In this document: piece after piece, positions 8,486 through 14,289 of the stretch
How positions within the stretch are numbered: position 1 is the first letter of the stretch
How the letters are laid out: the number at the start of each line of letters is the position of its first letter
Origin: CAYJBP01 sp964368605
GTDB taxonomy: Bacteria; Bacillota; Dehalobacteriia; UBA4068
Direction of reading: 5' to 3'
DNA: 21,551 nt
Assembly (NCBI GenBank): GCA_964368605.1
Contig: CAYJBP010000033.1
Location: 1 to 21,551, forward strand
Position numbers and translations under genes: made by a program
Notes under the pieces: model-generated
What the model was told of the DNA's origin: nothing
Database searches by the model: none
Seen by the model: the letters and a program-made list of their open reading frames with translations, nothing else

Positions 8486-8531
8486 CCGCTCTTTTTAAAG
8501 CGGCGCTTAACGGCATAAGGCGCCTTATGCC
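8486..8531. repeat. Hairpin and perfect 20-bp palindrome upstream of the Cys-rich gene
   Basis: CCGCT (8486-8490) pairs with AGCGG (8499-8503). Directly after it, GGCATAAGGC (8512-8521) is followed by its exact reverse complement GCCTTATGCC (8522-8531). A 20-bp perfect palindrome without a loop is more like a protein-binding operator than an RNA hairpin. The rest of the 381-bp gap between 8274 and 8656 holds the promoters and terminator listed separately and no gene. Confidence 0.55.
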
Positions 8532-8593
8532 ATTGCTATATTCTATGCATAAAATAAAAAATTGCTCGTAAGTTTTGCTAAATTATTTTTGGC

Positions 8594-8621
8594 ACATTCG
8601 GCAAACAAGCCGCATAATATG
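8594..8621 (+). promoter_or_regulatory. Possible sigma-K-like promoter of the Cys-rich gene
   Basis: AC (8594-8595), a 17-bp spacer, then CATAATATG (8613-8621) resembles the mother-cell sigma-K pattern AC-N16/17-CATAnnnTA, with the last base differing. I see no good sigma-A promoter in front of this gene. The match is short and could be chance. Confidence 0.3.
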
Positions 8622-8655
8622 GAGCAAATAAAACTTTTTTTGCGAGGTGTTGCTT

Positions 8656-9369
8656 ATGTTCTTGAATTCATTTCAACGTGGTGGACGCGGTTTAAGCTGC
8701 TCTACCTCCGCCAATTGCAACTGTAATTGCCCGGAAATTATTAGCCCCAGCCAGGTTTTAGGCACAACTACCGAAGTGCTTACCGAAAGGCCGGTGCAAG
8801 CTATGCTGCAATCGGTTATCGATAGCTGCTGCCAAACCGATGATGTTACCCAGGAAATTTCTTTGCCCTGCCCCGGCATTTTTAATTGCACCGATTTAGA
8901 AATCGGTACGATTTTGGATGTTGAATTAGATGGCGATATTACTTTTAGAGAAGTTAAGCGTGATAAAGAGGATTGTAATTGTTTATCCTCGGTGCGCTTT
9001 CAAATTCCGATTAAGCTTTCGCCGCTTAATGATTGCTCCTGCGCCAGCTCTTCGGTTAGCAGGGTGATTACCGTTATCCGTACTGTTGATTTATGCTGCA
9101 CCAAAGATTCTATGCTTTTAGCCGCCAATAGTAAGGTGCTTTCGGCTAATGCTTGGATAACCGATATATATCCCGACCATATCAAAGTTTATATTAGCTT
9201 AAGTTTCCGCTCTTGCCTGCAACAAACCGTGATGCAAATTTACGAATTTAATGCCACCCCGGTTTGCACCTACCCCAATTGCAATGAACTACGCAATAGC
9301 TTTGTAGATAGCTGCGATTTAATTTGTGGCTGCACCGCCGGGGCTAAAACTTGCCCCAGCTGCTCATAG
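8656..9369 (+). CDS. Cysteine-rich protein of unknown function (237 aa), possibly a spore surface component
   Basis: I do not recognise the family. The protein has 22 cysteines in 237 residues, with CNCNC near the N-terminus, CC pairs (DSCC, LCC), CNC and CSC in the middle, and a Cys-rich tail (SCDLICGC...CPSCS). No signal peptide or membrane segment is visible. Between the Cys clusters the sequence looks beta-rich (GTILDVELDGDITF; VRFQIPIKL; VSRVITVIRTVDLC; HIKVYISLSF). Cytoplasmic Cys-rich proteins of this size in spore formers are often coat or exosporium proteins cross-linked by disulfides. That, the possible sigma-K box and the nearby spoIIP suggest a coat role, which is inference. A GTG at 8647 is possible, but the ATG at 8656 has GCGAGG 8 nt upstream and is preferred. 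It is a single gene followed by a strong hairpin terminator. Alternatives are a metal-binding or secreted protein. Confidence 0.8.
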   Translation: MFLNSFQRGGRGLSCSTSANCNCNCPEIISPSQVLGTTTEVLTERPVQAMLQSVIDSCCQTDDVTQEISLPCPGIFNCTDLEIGTILDVELDGDITFREVKRDKEDCNCLSSVRFQIPIKLSPLNDCSCASSSVSRVITVIRTVDLCCTKDSMLLAANSKVLSANAWITDIYPDHIKVYISLSFRSCLQQTVMQIYEFNATPVCTYPNCNELRNSFVDSCDLICGCTAGAKTCPSCS

Positions 9370-9394
9370 CTTTACTCCTTCCTTCTTATTAGTC

Positions 9395-9429
9395 AAAGGG
9401 GCTGTCGCATTTGCGGCAGCCCCTTTGGG
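9395..9429 (+). terminator. Hairpin terminator after the Cys-rich gene
   Basis: AAAGGGGCTGTCGC (9395-9408) pairs with GCGGCAGCCCCTTT (9413-9426), with one U-G wobble and loop ATTT. The pairing A- and T-runs flank a GC-rich core, but the U-tract is short. The core GGCTGTCGC is shared with the terminator after rpsR. Confidence 0.75.
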
Positions 9430-9439
9430 TTTAAACTCT

Positions 9440-9484
9440 TACTTTCTTTGTAAAGAAAAGTAGCATAAAAACTTTTAAGTTTTT
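9440..9484 (-). terminator. AT-rich hairpins at the 3' end of spoIIP
   Basis: Two inverted repeats lie here. AAAAACTT/AAGTTTTT (9467-9484, loop TT) overlaps the spoIIP stop codon. TTACTTTCTTT/AAAGAAAAGTA (9440-9464) resembles the hairpin at 72-97. Together with the GC-rich hairpin at 9395-9426 they could terminate spoIIP, but none is a textbook minus-strand terminator. Confidence 0.4.
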
Positions 9485-10601
9485 ACAAAATATCATATAA
9501 AGCTTTAGCTAATATGGAAGCCGAATTTACCGCTTCGGCGGTGCTGTTTAGGGTAGAGCCCATTTCTACCAAGATTGATTTGGGGCTGATATGCTGATTA
9601 TAGCGGCCATACTGGGTAATTAAACGACGGGTTATGCCCGGTTGATTATCCTCCAAAGCCTGATGCACCTGCTCGGCAAATTCCAGGTTTTGCTGCCAGT
9701 TGGGATGATAAAGGCGCTCGTCGGTGCCTACTACCAGCATCATTTTGGCATAAGTGCCATTAGCGGTTGTTAAAATGGTGTCGGCATCGGCATCGCGGTG
9801 AATATCGATAAACACCTCTATGCTGGGATATTCTTCTTTAAGTCGCTCCATTGTGGTTAAGGAATTGGCATAGGCCAAATCATAATCGGGATAATCATGA
9901 ATGGTATCATCATAAATTGCAGGCAAGCCATAGGCATCAAGGGCGGCCTCTAAAGCCTGCGCCACCTCATGTACGCCGCCATAGCTATTATCCACCCGCT
10001 CTTGCTCACGATAATTTTCGGAGGTATGGCTGGTATAAATAGCAATTAATGGCTCGGCTTGAGCAGCCTCGGCAGCCGCCGTTGCTTGTGCTTGCGCCAA
10101 AATTGCTGCCTGGTCGATAATAATTAAGGGTGGCTCGGCCTTTAAATCAAGATTGCTAAACTGCTGCTCGGCAATGGTTGGGGCAATTGAATTTTGGTTA
10201 GCGATTAAGCTAATTTGTGCAGAATTTTGATTGGCAGTAGCACTAATATTGGGTGTAGATGCCGCAATATTATCGGCAATAGTTGCATCAGTTGCTTGAT
10301 CAAGCTGATTAGCAGGGGATGATTGGGAATTTTCTGCCGATAGGCTTTGATTATATTGCCGATTTTGCTCGGCATTTAGGCCGGCTTGTAAATAAATATC
10401 CGTTTCAGATAAAGTCATTACTTGATTCGCTTGGCTTTGATTGTTTTGGTTTAGGCTAAAGTGAGCCATAAAGGCTTCTCTATCGATAATATCGGCCAAA
10501 ATGCTTTGGGGCAGCATAATTGCCCCTAAAAAAAAGCCGCTTAAGATAGCTAGCAGTAGCAAGCAGCATATAATCAGCTTTTGTTTTATATAAAAATCCA
10601 T
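9483..10601 (-). CDS. spoIIP: Stage II sporulation protein P, cell-wall hydrolase of engulfment
   Basis: SpoIIP is the amidase/endopeptidase of the DMP (SpoIID-SpoIIM-SpoIIP) machine that thins septal peptidoglycan so the mother cell can engulf the forespore. The 372-aa protein starts with a signal anchor (about 9-30), followed by some 150 residues rich in Gln, Asn, Ala and Ser that form a linker. The conserved domain runs from about 183 to the end: AIYTSHTSENY (His192), TIHDYPDYDLAY, PSIEVFIDIHRDA (His268), MMLVVGT, HPNWQQNLEFA, PGITRR, YNQHISPKSILVEMG (Glu346) and the closing Ala-rich helix. The ATG at 10601 has GGAGG 4 nt upstream; an upstream in-frame TTG would overlap that site and is not used. 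It lies 133 bp after bioY on the same strand, with a possible sigma-E promoter, so it is probably expressed separately. The gpr protease gene that often precedes spoIIP is not here. Confidence 0.93.
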   Translation of the reverse strand: MDFYIKQKLIICCLLLLAILSGFFLGAIMLPQSILADIIDREAFMAHFSLNQNNQSQANQVMTLSETDIYLQAGLNAEQNRQYNQSLSAENSQSSPANQLDQATDATIADNIAASTPNISATANQNSAQISLIANQNSIAPTIAEQQFSNLDLKAEPPLIIIDQAAILAQAQATAAAEAAQAEPLIAIYTSHTSENYREQERVDNSYGGVHEVAQALEAALDAYGLPAIYDDTIHDYPDYDLAYANSLTTMERLKEEYPSIEVFIDIHRDADADTILTTANGTYAKMMLVVGTDERLYHPNWQQNLEFAEQVHQALEDNQPGITRRLITQYGRYNQHISPKSILVEMGSTLNSTAEAVNSASILAKALYDIL

Positions 10602-10612
10602 ATTGCCTCCCA

Positions 10613-10638
10613 AACTGAAGCTATTTTTAGCTACAGTT
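10613..10638 (-). promoter_or_regulatory. Dyad between the spoIIP promoter and its ribosome binding site
   Basis: On the minus strand AACTGTAGCTA and TAGCTTCAGTT form a near-perfect inverted repeat with one mismatch and a 4-nt AAAA centre, ending 3 bases before the SD sequence at 10606-10610. It lies at or just after the expected transcription start, so it may be an operator or a 5' hairpin. Confidence 0.45.
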
Positions 10639-10639
10639 T

Positions 10640-10667
10640 AGTTTATGCAAATATTGGAGATTTATTC
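10640..10667 (-). promoter_or_regulatory. Possible sigma-E promoter of spoIIP
   Basis: On the minus strand GAATAAA (10667-10661) and CATAAACT (10647-10640) are spaced by 13 bp. This resembles the sigma-E pattern (kmATATT, 13-15 bp, CATACAAT), the sigma factor known to drive spoIIP in Bacillus. The -35 match is partial. Confidence 0.4.
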
Positions 10668-10734
10668 ATTTGAATTTCGACTTAAAATGCTAAATAGCGC
10701 TTGCTAACTAAAATAATTAAACTGCTAAAAGTGC

Positions 10735-11313
10735 CTATTTACCCCATTTGGCTTCGTTAAATATAGACAACCTTTGGCGTACTTGCCAGGCTATAGGGGT
10801 AAAAATCATAATTTTTGCAGCATCGATTGCTAAAAATGGCAGAGCCACTACCAAAAATGATTGATAAAAGCTAATATTGCTTAAAATTGCATAATAGGCT
10901 ATGCCACAAATAAAAATTATGATAGTAGCGCTGATTGCCGCCAAATATACTCTTTTTAAAGATAAGTATTCGGCTTTTTTTAAGATGAAGGAACAAGCTA
11001 AAACTGCCGGCCAAAAGCCAAATAAAAAACCGCCTGTTGGCCCAAAAAGCTGCCCCAATCCGCCACGACCGGCAGAAAATACCGGCAGGCCAATCGCACC
11101 CAAAAGCAAGTAAGCGCTAATCGCTAAAAAGGCGTTTTTAGGTGGTAAAATAATTGCTACCATTAAAAAAAATGCTGTTTGCAAAGTAAATGGTACAGGC
11201 CCTAAGGGGATGGCTATTTGGGCGGATATAGCAAGTAAGGCGGCCGCCATTGCCACCATTGTTAAATCGCTAATCTTTAATTTGCTTTGACTTTGAGAAT
11301 TGCTAATATTCAT
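10735..11313 (-). CDS. bioY: Biotin transporter substrate-binding S component BioY
   Basis: BioY is the membrane S component that binds biotin and works alone or with the shared ECF module (EcfA, EcfA', EcfT). The protein has 192 aa, normal for the family, with about six hydrophobic segments (MVAMAAALLAISAQIAIPLG; FFLMVAIILPP; FLAISAYLLLGAIGLP; FLFGFWPAVLACSFIL; a segment around IIIFICGIAYYAI; and LVVALPFLAIDAAKIMIF). Typical BioY motifs are GPVPFTLQT near the N-terminus and the glycine-rich GRGGLGQLFGPTGGFLFGF. The start has AGGAGG 5 nt upstream. It lies 37 bp after birA with no terminator between, so birA-bioY is an operon under the promoter and BirA-like dyad before birA. No biotin synthesis genes are present, which fits uptake, although they could lie elsewhere. 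Confidence 0.94.
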   Translation of the reverse strand: MNISNSQSQSKLKISDLTMVAMAAALLAISAQIAIPLGPVPFTLQTAFFLMVAIILPPKNAFLAISAYLLLGAIGLPVFSAGRGGLGQLFGPTGGFLFGFWPAVLACSFILKKAEYLSLKRVYLAAISATIIIFICGIAYYAILSNISFYQSFLVVALPFLAIDAAKIMIFTPIAWQVRQRLSIFNEAKWGK

Positions 11314-11350
11314 GTTTCCTCCTATAATTATAAGTAAATATTATTTTGAT

Positions 11351-12304
11351 TTAATCAAGTAAAATATCGCCGCCATGAATTTTTTCGATTTGGCCATTAT
11401 TATCAATGATTAATTGCCCATCTTCGGCCAAATCAATAGCTAAAGCCGGGTATTTGCCGTTTATGCCGCTAATAAAAATTTGTTCGCCCAAATATAGAGC
11501 ATATTTTAGCCAAACCTGCCTAATCGGTTCAAAGCCTTGCTCTTGCAGGATTTGATAATAATAGTCAATTTTGGCAAGCAGCTTGGCTAAAATTTCGGCT
11601 CGCTTATAGCTTTGGCCGCTTAGCATTTTTAATGAGGTGGCAATATCGGCCAAATCCGGCGGAAATTCGCTAATATTAATATTTAAGCCAATGCCACTTA
11701 CCAGCCAGCTAACATTGTCGATATCGGCGCAAATTTCGCTTTTAATTCCGCATAATTTACGGCCATTTATCAAAATATCATTGGGCCATTTAATGCCGGC
11801 GGCAAAACCTAAATCGTTTAAAGCGTCGGCAATGGCGCAGGCCATCATTAGGGTGATGGTTTGGGCTAATTGGGGGCCAAAGGTGGGGCGCAATAATAAA
11901 GAAAACCAAAGGCCGCCCAAAGCCGGAGAATACCAACTGCGGCTTAAGCGCCCTTCGCCTGCCATCTGGCTTTCGGCCACCAATACCAGGCCTTGCGGTG
12001 CACCATCAACCGCCTGCATCTTTAATTGCCGATTTGTAGAATTAACTTGCTCTTGATAAGTAATTTGCCAATTTAAGTAGCTATTTGCAGCTAAATAGCT
12101 GCTAACTTCGTCCGCATTAAGGATATCAGGAGCATAAACCAAGCTATAGCCTTGGCCGCTTAAAGCCTCGATTTGATAACCTTCTTTGCGCAAAACATTG
12201 ATATGCTTGGCAACAGCCGCCCTGCTAATCCCTAATTGATCGGCCAATTCCTGGCCGGATATTTGGCTATTTAATCTAAGCGCTTTGATGATTTTATAAC
12301 GCAT
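11351..12304 (-). CDS. birA: Bifunctional biotin-protein ligase and biotin operon repressor BirA
   Basis: BirA makes biotinyl-5'-AMP and attaches biotin to the lysine of biotin-dependent carboxylases. With bound biotinyl-AMP it dimerises on operator DNA. The 317-aa protein is a group II ligase. It has a winged helix-turn-helix at 1-60 (ISGQELADQLGISRAAVAKHINVLRKEGYQI), a catalytic domain with the biotinyl-AMP loop AGEGRLSRSWYSP, IKWPNDILINGRKLCGI with the catalytic Lys, and a C-terminal SH3-like cap (LGEQIFISGINGKYPALAIDLAEDGQLII). The ATG at 12304 has AGAGG 6 nt upstream. The in-frame TTG two codons earlier abuts that site and is not used. The presence of the DNA-binding domain, the operon with bioY and the dyad next to its own promoter all point to autoregulation by biotin. 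Confidence 0.95.
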   Translation of the reverse strand: MRYKIIKALRLNSQISGQELADQLGISRAAVAKHINVLRKEGYQIEALSGQGYSLVYAPDILNADEVSSYLAANSYLNWQITYQEQVNSTNRQLKMQAVDGAPQGLVLVAESQMAGEGRLSRSWYSPALGGLWFSLLLRPTFGPQLAQTITLMMACAIADALNDLGFAAGIKWPNDILINGRKLCGIKSEICADIDNVSWLVSGIGLNINISEFPPDLADIATSLKMLSGQSYKRAEILAKLLAKIDYYYQILQEQGFEPIRQVWLKYALYLGEQIFISGINGKYPALAIDLAEDGQLIIDNNGQIEKIHGGDILLD

Positions 12305-12305
12305 C

Positions 12306-12332
12306 GTCAACCTCTTTTCAAAAATGGTTTAC
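12306..12332 (-). promoter_or_regulatory. BirA-operator-like dyad at the birA transcription start
   Basis: On the minus strand GTAAACC (12332-12326) and GGTTGAC (12312-12306) are inverted half-sites with a 13-bp spacer. BirA operators in Firmicutes have arms of the type TTGTnAACC and GGTTnACAA with spacers of this order. The dyad begins at the predicted +1 and runs to the start codon, covering the ribosome binding site, a suitable place for repression. The outer TTG/CAA bases are not well kept. Confidence 0.5.
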
Positions 12333-12338
12333 CACTAG

Positions 12339-12367
12339 ATTATAAGCTAATCAAAACTGTTTGTCAA
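12339..12367 (-). promoter_or_regulatory. Consensus sigma-A promoter of birA-bioY
   Basis: On the minus strand TTGACA (12367-12362) and TATAAT (12344-12339) are perfect consensus boxes with a 17-bp spacer. Transcription should start near 12332. Such a strong promoter makes sense if it is normally repressed. Confidence 0.88.
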
Positions 12368-12470
12368 TCCTAAAGTAAAAAAATTCCAGTATTGATTTTT
12401 TAGCCCTTTTTTTATCTTAATTGGTATATATAAAAAATTTACAAAAGCCATTTCTTAAATTAAACATAAT

Positions 12471-12499
12471 TAGCCGGACACCCTAATGGGCGCCGGCTA
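12471..12499 (-). terminator. Hairpin terminator after the 59-aa gene
   Basis: TAGCCGG (12471-12477) pairs with CCGGCTA (12493-12499), and CCC/GGG forms an inner stem around loop TAAT. On the minus strand the stem is followed by a T-rich stretch (ATTATGTTTAATTT), which suggests termination of the small gene at 12532-12711. Confidence 0.6.
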
Positions 12500-12531
12500 G
12501 TAGCATTAAGTTGATTAATTAAATTAATTAA

Positions 12532-12711
12532 TTATTTATCGTCGGAACTATTGGCTTTATTAACATCTATTACGCTGTCGAGCAGGTGAATTAACTCCAA
12601 TAAGCTGCGAAATTGGGTTTCTTCCTGGGTGTCTAAGCGAGTAATATTACCTTGCCAAGTCATATTTTGATTGTCTATTACCTGAATTAGAAAGTTCAAT
12701 TTTTTATTCAT
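12532..12711 (-). CDS. Small conserved-type protein of 59 aa with a WQG motif
   Basis: The frame reads MNKKLNFLIQVIDNQN, then MTWQGNITRLDTQEETQFR, then SLLELIHLLDSVIDV and a polar tail. This pattern (hydrophobic strand, NxTWQGxIT, ETQxFRSxLELIxLLDS) is one I recall from short uncharacterised proteins widespread in Firmicutes, so I think it is real despite its size. That recollection was not checked by a search. It has an ATG start with a weak GGCGGA site upstream, its own hairpin terminator, and stands alone, divergent from rpsF. No catalytic motif is visible. The fold is probably a small beta-hairpin plus helix. Function unknown. Confidence 0.75.
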   Translation of the reverse strand: MNKKLNFLIQVIDNQNMTWQGNITRLDTQEETQFRSLLELIHLLDSVIDVNKANSSDDK

Positions 12712-12779
12712 AATGATTCCGCCTTTTGAATTTGACCCATAAAAGTATTTTATATCACATATCTATAATAACATATTTC

Positions 12780-12801
12780 GGTTACATTTTGGTTACATTT
12801 T
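12780..12801. repeat. Tandem 11-bp direct repeat
   Basis: GGTTACATTTT occurs twice without a gap (12780-12790 and 12791-12801) in the 282-bp region between the 59-aa gene and rpsF. One unit is about one helical turn, the spacing used by OmpR/PhoB-type response regulators. It lies about 70 bp upstream of the small gene's start and about 80 bp upstream of the rpsF promoter. Confidence 0.5.
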
Positions 12802-12881
12802 CGTTTTTTTATTAAAAAATTTTAATAATTCATAAAAAGTGTAAAAAAAACAATTTTTATGCCTAATAATATAAATAGTTC

Positions 12882-12910
12882 TTGCCAAATAGCATAAGCT
12901 ATGGTAAAAT
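12882..12910 (+). promoter_or_regulatory. Sigma-A promoter of rpsF-ssb-rpsR
   Basis: TTGCCA (12882-12887) and TAAAAT (12905-12910) are separated by 17 bp. Transcription would start near 12917, giving a leader of about 77 nt. Confidence 0.8.
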
Positions 12911-12916
12911 AGTATA

Positions 12917-12993
12917 GTTGACAACCGACCTAATAGGTCGATGTCCCTGCCTTAGCAATAAGGCCGTTAGTCCATAGGGAGGAGGTGAAGGAT
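12917..12993 (+). ncRNA. S6:S18-type autoregulatory leader of the rpsF operon
   Basis: The leader folds into CGACC/GGTCG (12926-12930 with 12936-12940), then a stem CCTT/AAGG (12950-12953 with 12960-12963) followed directly by an unpaired CCG (12964-12966). An outer helix TCCCT/AGGGA (12944-12948 with 12976-12980) takes in the beginning of the AGGAGG ribosome binding site. The mRNA motif bound by the S6:S18 complex is known for a CCG trinucleotide flanking a stem, mimicking its 16S site. The match in place, CCG and SD overlap supports feedback control of this operon, but it was judged by eye. Confidence 0.6.
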
Positions 12994-13281
12994 ATGCGCA
13001 AATACGAAGTGATGTATATTATCAAACCCGGTTTTGACGATGAGCAATATAATGCTTTTATCGAAAAATATACGGCGCTAATCCAAAACAATGGCGGTGA
13101 AATCCTCAAGACTGAACCTTGGGGTAAGCGTCGTTTGGCTTACGAAATCCAAAAATTGCGGGAAGGCTATTATGTCTTAGCCCAATTTAGCGGCCCGGAA
13201 ACATTACCGGCCGAATTGGAGCGTAATTTTAAAATTGCCGACGAAGTAATCCGTTATTTGGTTACCCGCATTGAAGAATAA
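12994..13281 (+). CDS. rpsF: 30S ribosomal protein S6
   Basis: S6 binds the central domain of 16S rRNA as a pair with S18 on the platform of the small subunit. The 95-aa product begins MRKYEVMYIIKPGFDDEQ and has the family features NNGGEILKTEPWGKRRLAYEI and GYYVLAQFSGP, ending soon after the usual beta-strand VIRYLVTRIEE without an extended tail. An in-frame GTG at 12985 lies inside the ribosome binding site. ATG at 12994 follows AGGAGG by 8 nt and gives the canonical N-terminus, so it is the start. It is the first gene of rpsF-ssb-rpsR. Confidence 0.98.
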   Translation: MRKYEVMYIIKPGFDDEQYNAFIEKYTALIQNNGGEILKTEPWGKRRLAYEIQKLREGYYVLAQFSGPETLPAELERNFKIADEVIRYLVTRIEE

Positions 13282-13299
13282 TATATAGGGGGGTAAACC

Positions 13300-13749
13300 A
13301 TGCTAAACAGAGTAATTTTAATTGGGCGCTTAACCCGTGATCCGGAGTTGCGCTATACCCAAAGCGGTAAACCGGTTTGTTCTTTTACTTTGGCTGTAGA
13401 TCGTTCTTTTAAAAATGCTCAAGGCGAAAGAGAAGCCGATTTTATCGATATTACCGTATGGAATCAGCAGGGCGAGCATTGTGCCAATTATTTGGCCAAG
13501 GGTAAATTAGCTGCAGTGGATGGCTCTTTGCGTATTCGCAGCTATACCGGCAATGATGGCGTTAATCGTAAGGCTATCGAAGTTATTGCCGATAGTGTAC
13601 GCTTTTTATCGCCAAAAGATGGCAATAGTGGTGGCAATAATGCTTCGTATAGCAATAATGCTTCCTACAATGCACCATCTGCGCCTGCTAATAATGATAT
13701 GTCTTATAATAATGATGATATGCTCGGCGATGATGATTTGCCCTTTTAA
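13300..13749 (+). CDS. ssb: Single-stranded DNA-binding protein
   Basis: SSB coats single-stranded DNA in replication, repair and recombination, acting as a tetramer. The 149-aa protein has an OB fold at about 1-105 (MLNRVILIGRLTRDPELRYT; FIDITVWNQQGE; GKLAAVDGSLRIRSYT), a flexible linker rich in Asn, Ser and Tyr with short NNASYN-type repeats at about 115-142, and the acidic partner-binding tip DDDLPF. It begins 18 bp after rpsF with a G-rich ribosome binding site (AGGGGGG), and sits between rpsF and rpsR as in most Firmicutes. Confidence 0.98.
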   Translation: MLNRVILIGRLTRDPELRYTQSGKPVCSFTLAVDRSFKNAQGEREADFIDITVWNQQGEHCANYLAKGKLAAVDGSLRIRSYTGNDGVNRKAIEVIADSVRFLSPKDGNSGGNNASYSNNASYNAPSAPANNDMSYNNDDMLGDDDLPF

Positions 13750-13791
13750 ACTTAGCAAATCTTAGCCGTAAATCAATAAGGAGGAAAGAAA

Positions 13792-14064
13792 ATGGCCGAA
13801 GAAAGAGCCCCTCGCGAGCGTGGCGAAAGAGAATTTGGTCGCAATCGTAATCGTCGTGGCCGTAGACGTGTTTGCAGCTTCTGCATCGACAAAGCTACTG
13901 CTATCGATTATAAAGATACCGCTCGTTTGCGTAAATATATTACTGAACGTGGCAAAATCTTGCCCCGTCGTATTTCCGGCAATTGCGCCAAACATCAGCG
14001 CTTGCTCACCGATGCGATTAAAAGATCCAGGGTTGTGGCATTGTTGCCTTATACCAATGAATAA
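13792..14064 (+). CDS. rpsR: 30S ribosomal protein S18
   Basis: S18 pairs with S6 on the 30S platform. The 90-aa protein has an Arg-rich N-terminal tail (FGRNRNRRGRRR), then VCSFCIDKATAIDYKD, LRKYITERGKILPRRISGNCAKHQR and the end AIKRSRVVALLPY, all typical. The CxxC plus later Cys is the form with zinc-type cysteines. The start has AAGGAGG 6-7 nt upstream, and a strong terminator follows about 30 bp after the stop, closing the operon. Confidence 0.98.
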   Translation: MAEERAPRERGEREFGRNRNRRGRRRVCSFCIDKATAIDYKDTARLRKYITERGKILPRRISGNCAKHQRLLTDAIKRSRVVALLPYTNE

Positions 14065-14095
14065 ATAATTCTTCTTTATTAAAAGAAGTAAAGAA

Positions 14096-14127
14096 AAAGG
14101 CTGTCGCAATGCGATAGCCTTTTTTTT
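14096..14127 (+). terminator. Intrinsic terminator of the rpsF operon
   Basis: AAAGGCTGTCGC (14096-14107) pairs with GCGATAGCCTTT (14111-14122), with loop AAT and a U-run of eight. It is a classical rho-independent terminator, and its core resembles the one at 9395-9426. Confidence 0.93.
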
Positions 14128-14214
14128 GTATTTATGACGGTTTTCAGTTTCTTGCTTGATCTTGCGGGCTGTTTTGGCTTAGTTTTATTATTGGCTTAAA
14201 ACCTTTTTAAAACC

Positions 14215-14268
14215 GTGGGGCGCAGCCCCACACCCCGCAATTTTTTGTAAAAAATTGATTAAAACTTT
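14215..14268 (-). repeat. Dispersed 53-bp repeat, copy 1, after the ArsR-type gene
   Basis: On the minus strand the unit has AAAGTTTTAATC, CAATTTTTT/AAAAAATTG hairpin arms, CGGGGT, then TGGGGC/GCCCCA with a 3-nt loop. It starts 21 bp after the stop codon of the gene at 14290-15402. A copy in the same orientation to its gene is at 21128-21181; the two differ only at about ten positions, mostly in the loops. No U-tract follows the GC stem. Confidence 0.8.
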
Positions 14269-14289
14269 ATATTTCTATAGCCTTTTGTG

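Noticed and set aside
8275..8655. Possible c-di-GMP riboswitch before the GGDEF-EAL gene
   Set aside because: I found no GEMM-type core (such as GGCAAACC with a tetraloop partner), and the predicted leader is only about 25 nt.
12918..12923. TTGACA in the rpsF leader as an alternative -35 box
   Set aside because: No acceptable -10 box lies 16-18 bp downstream, and the TTGCCA-17-TAAAAT promoter just upstream explains the transcript better.
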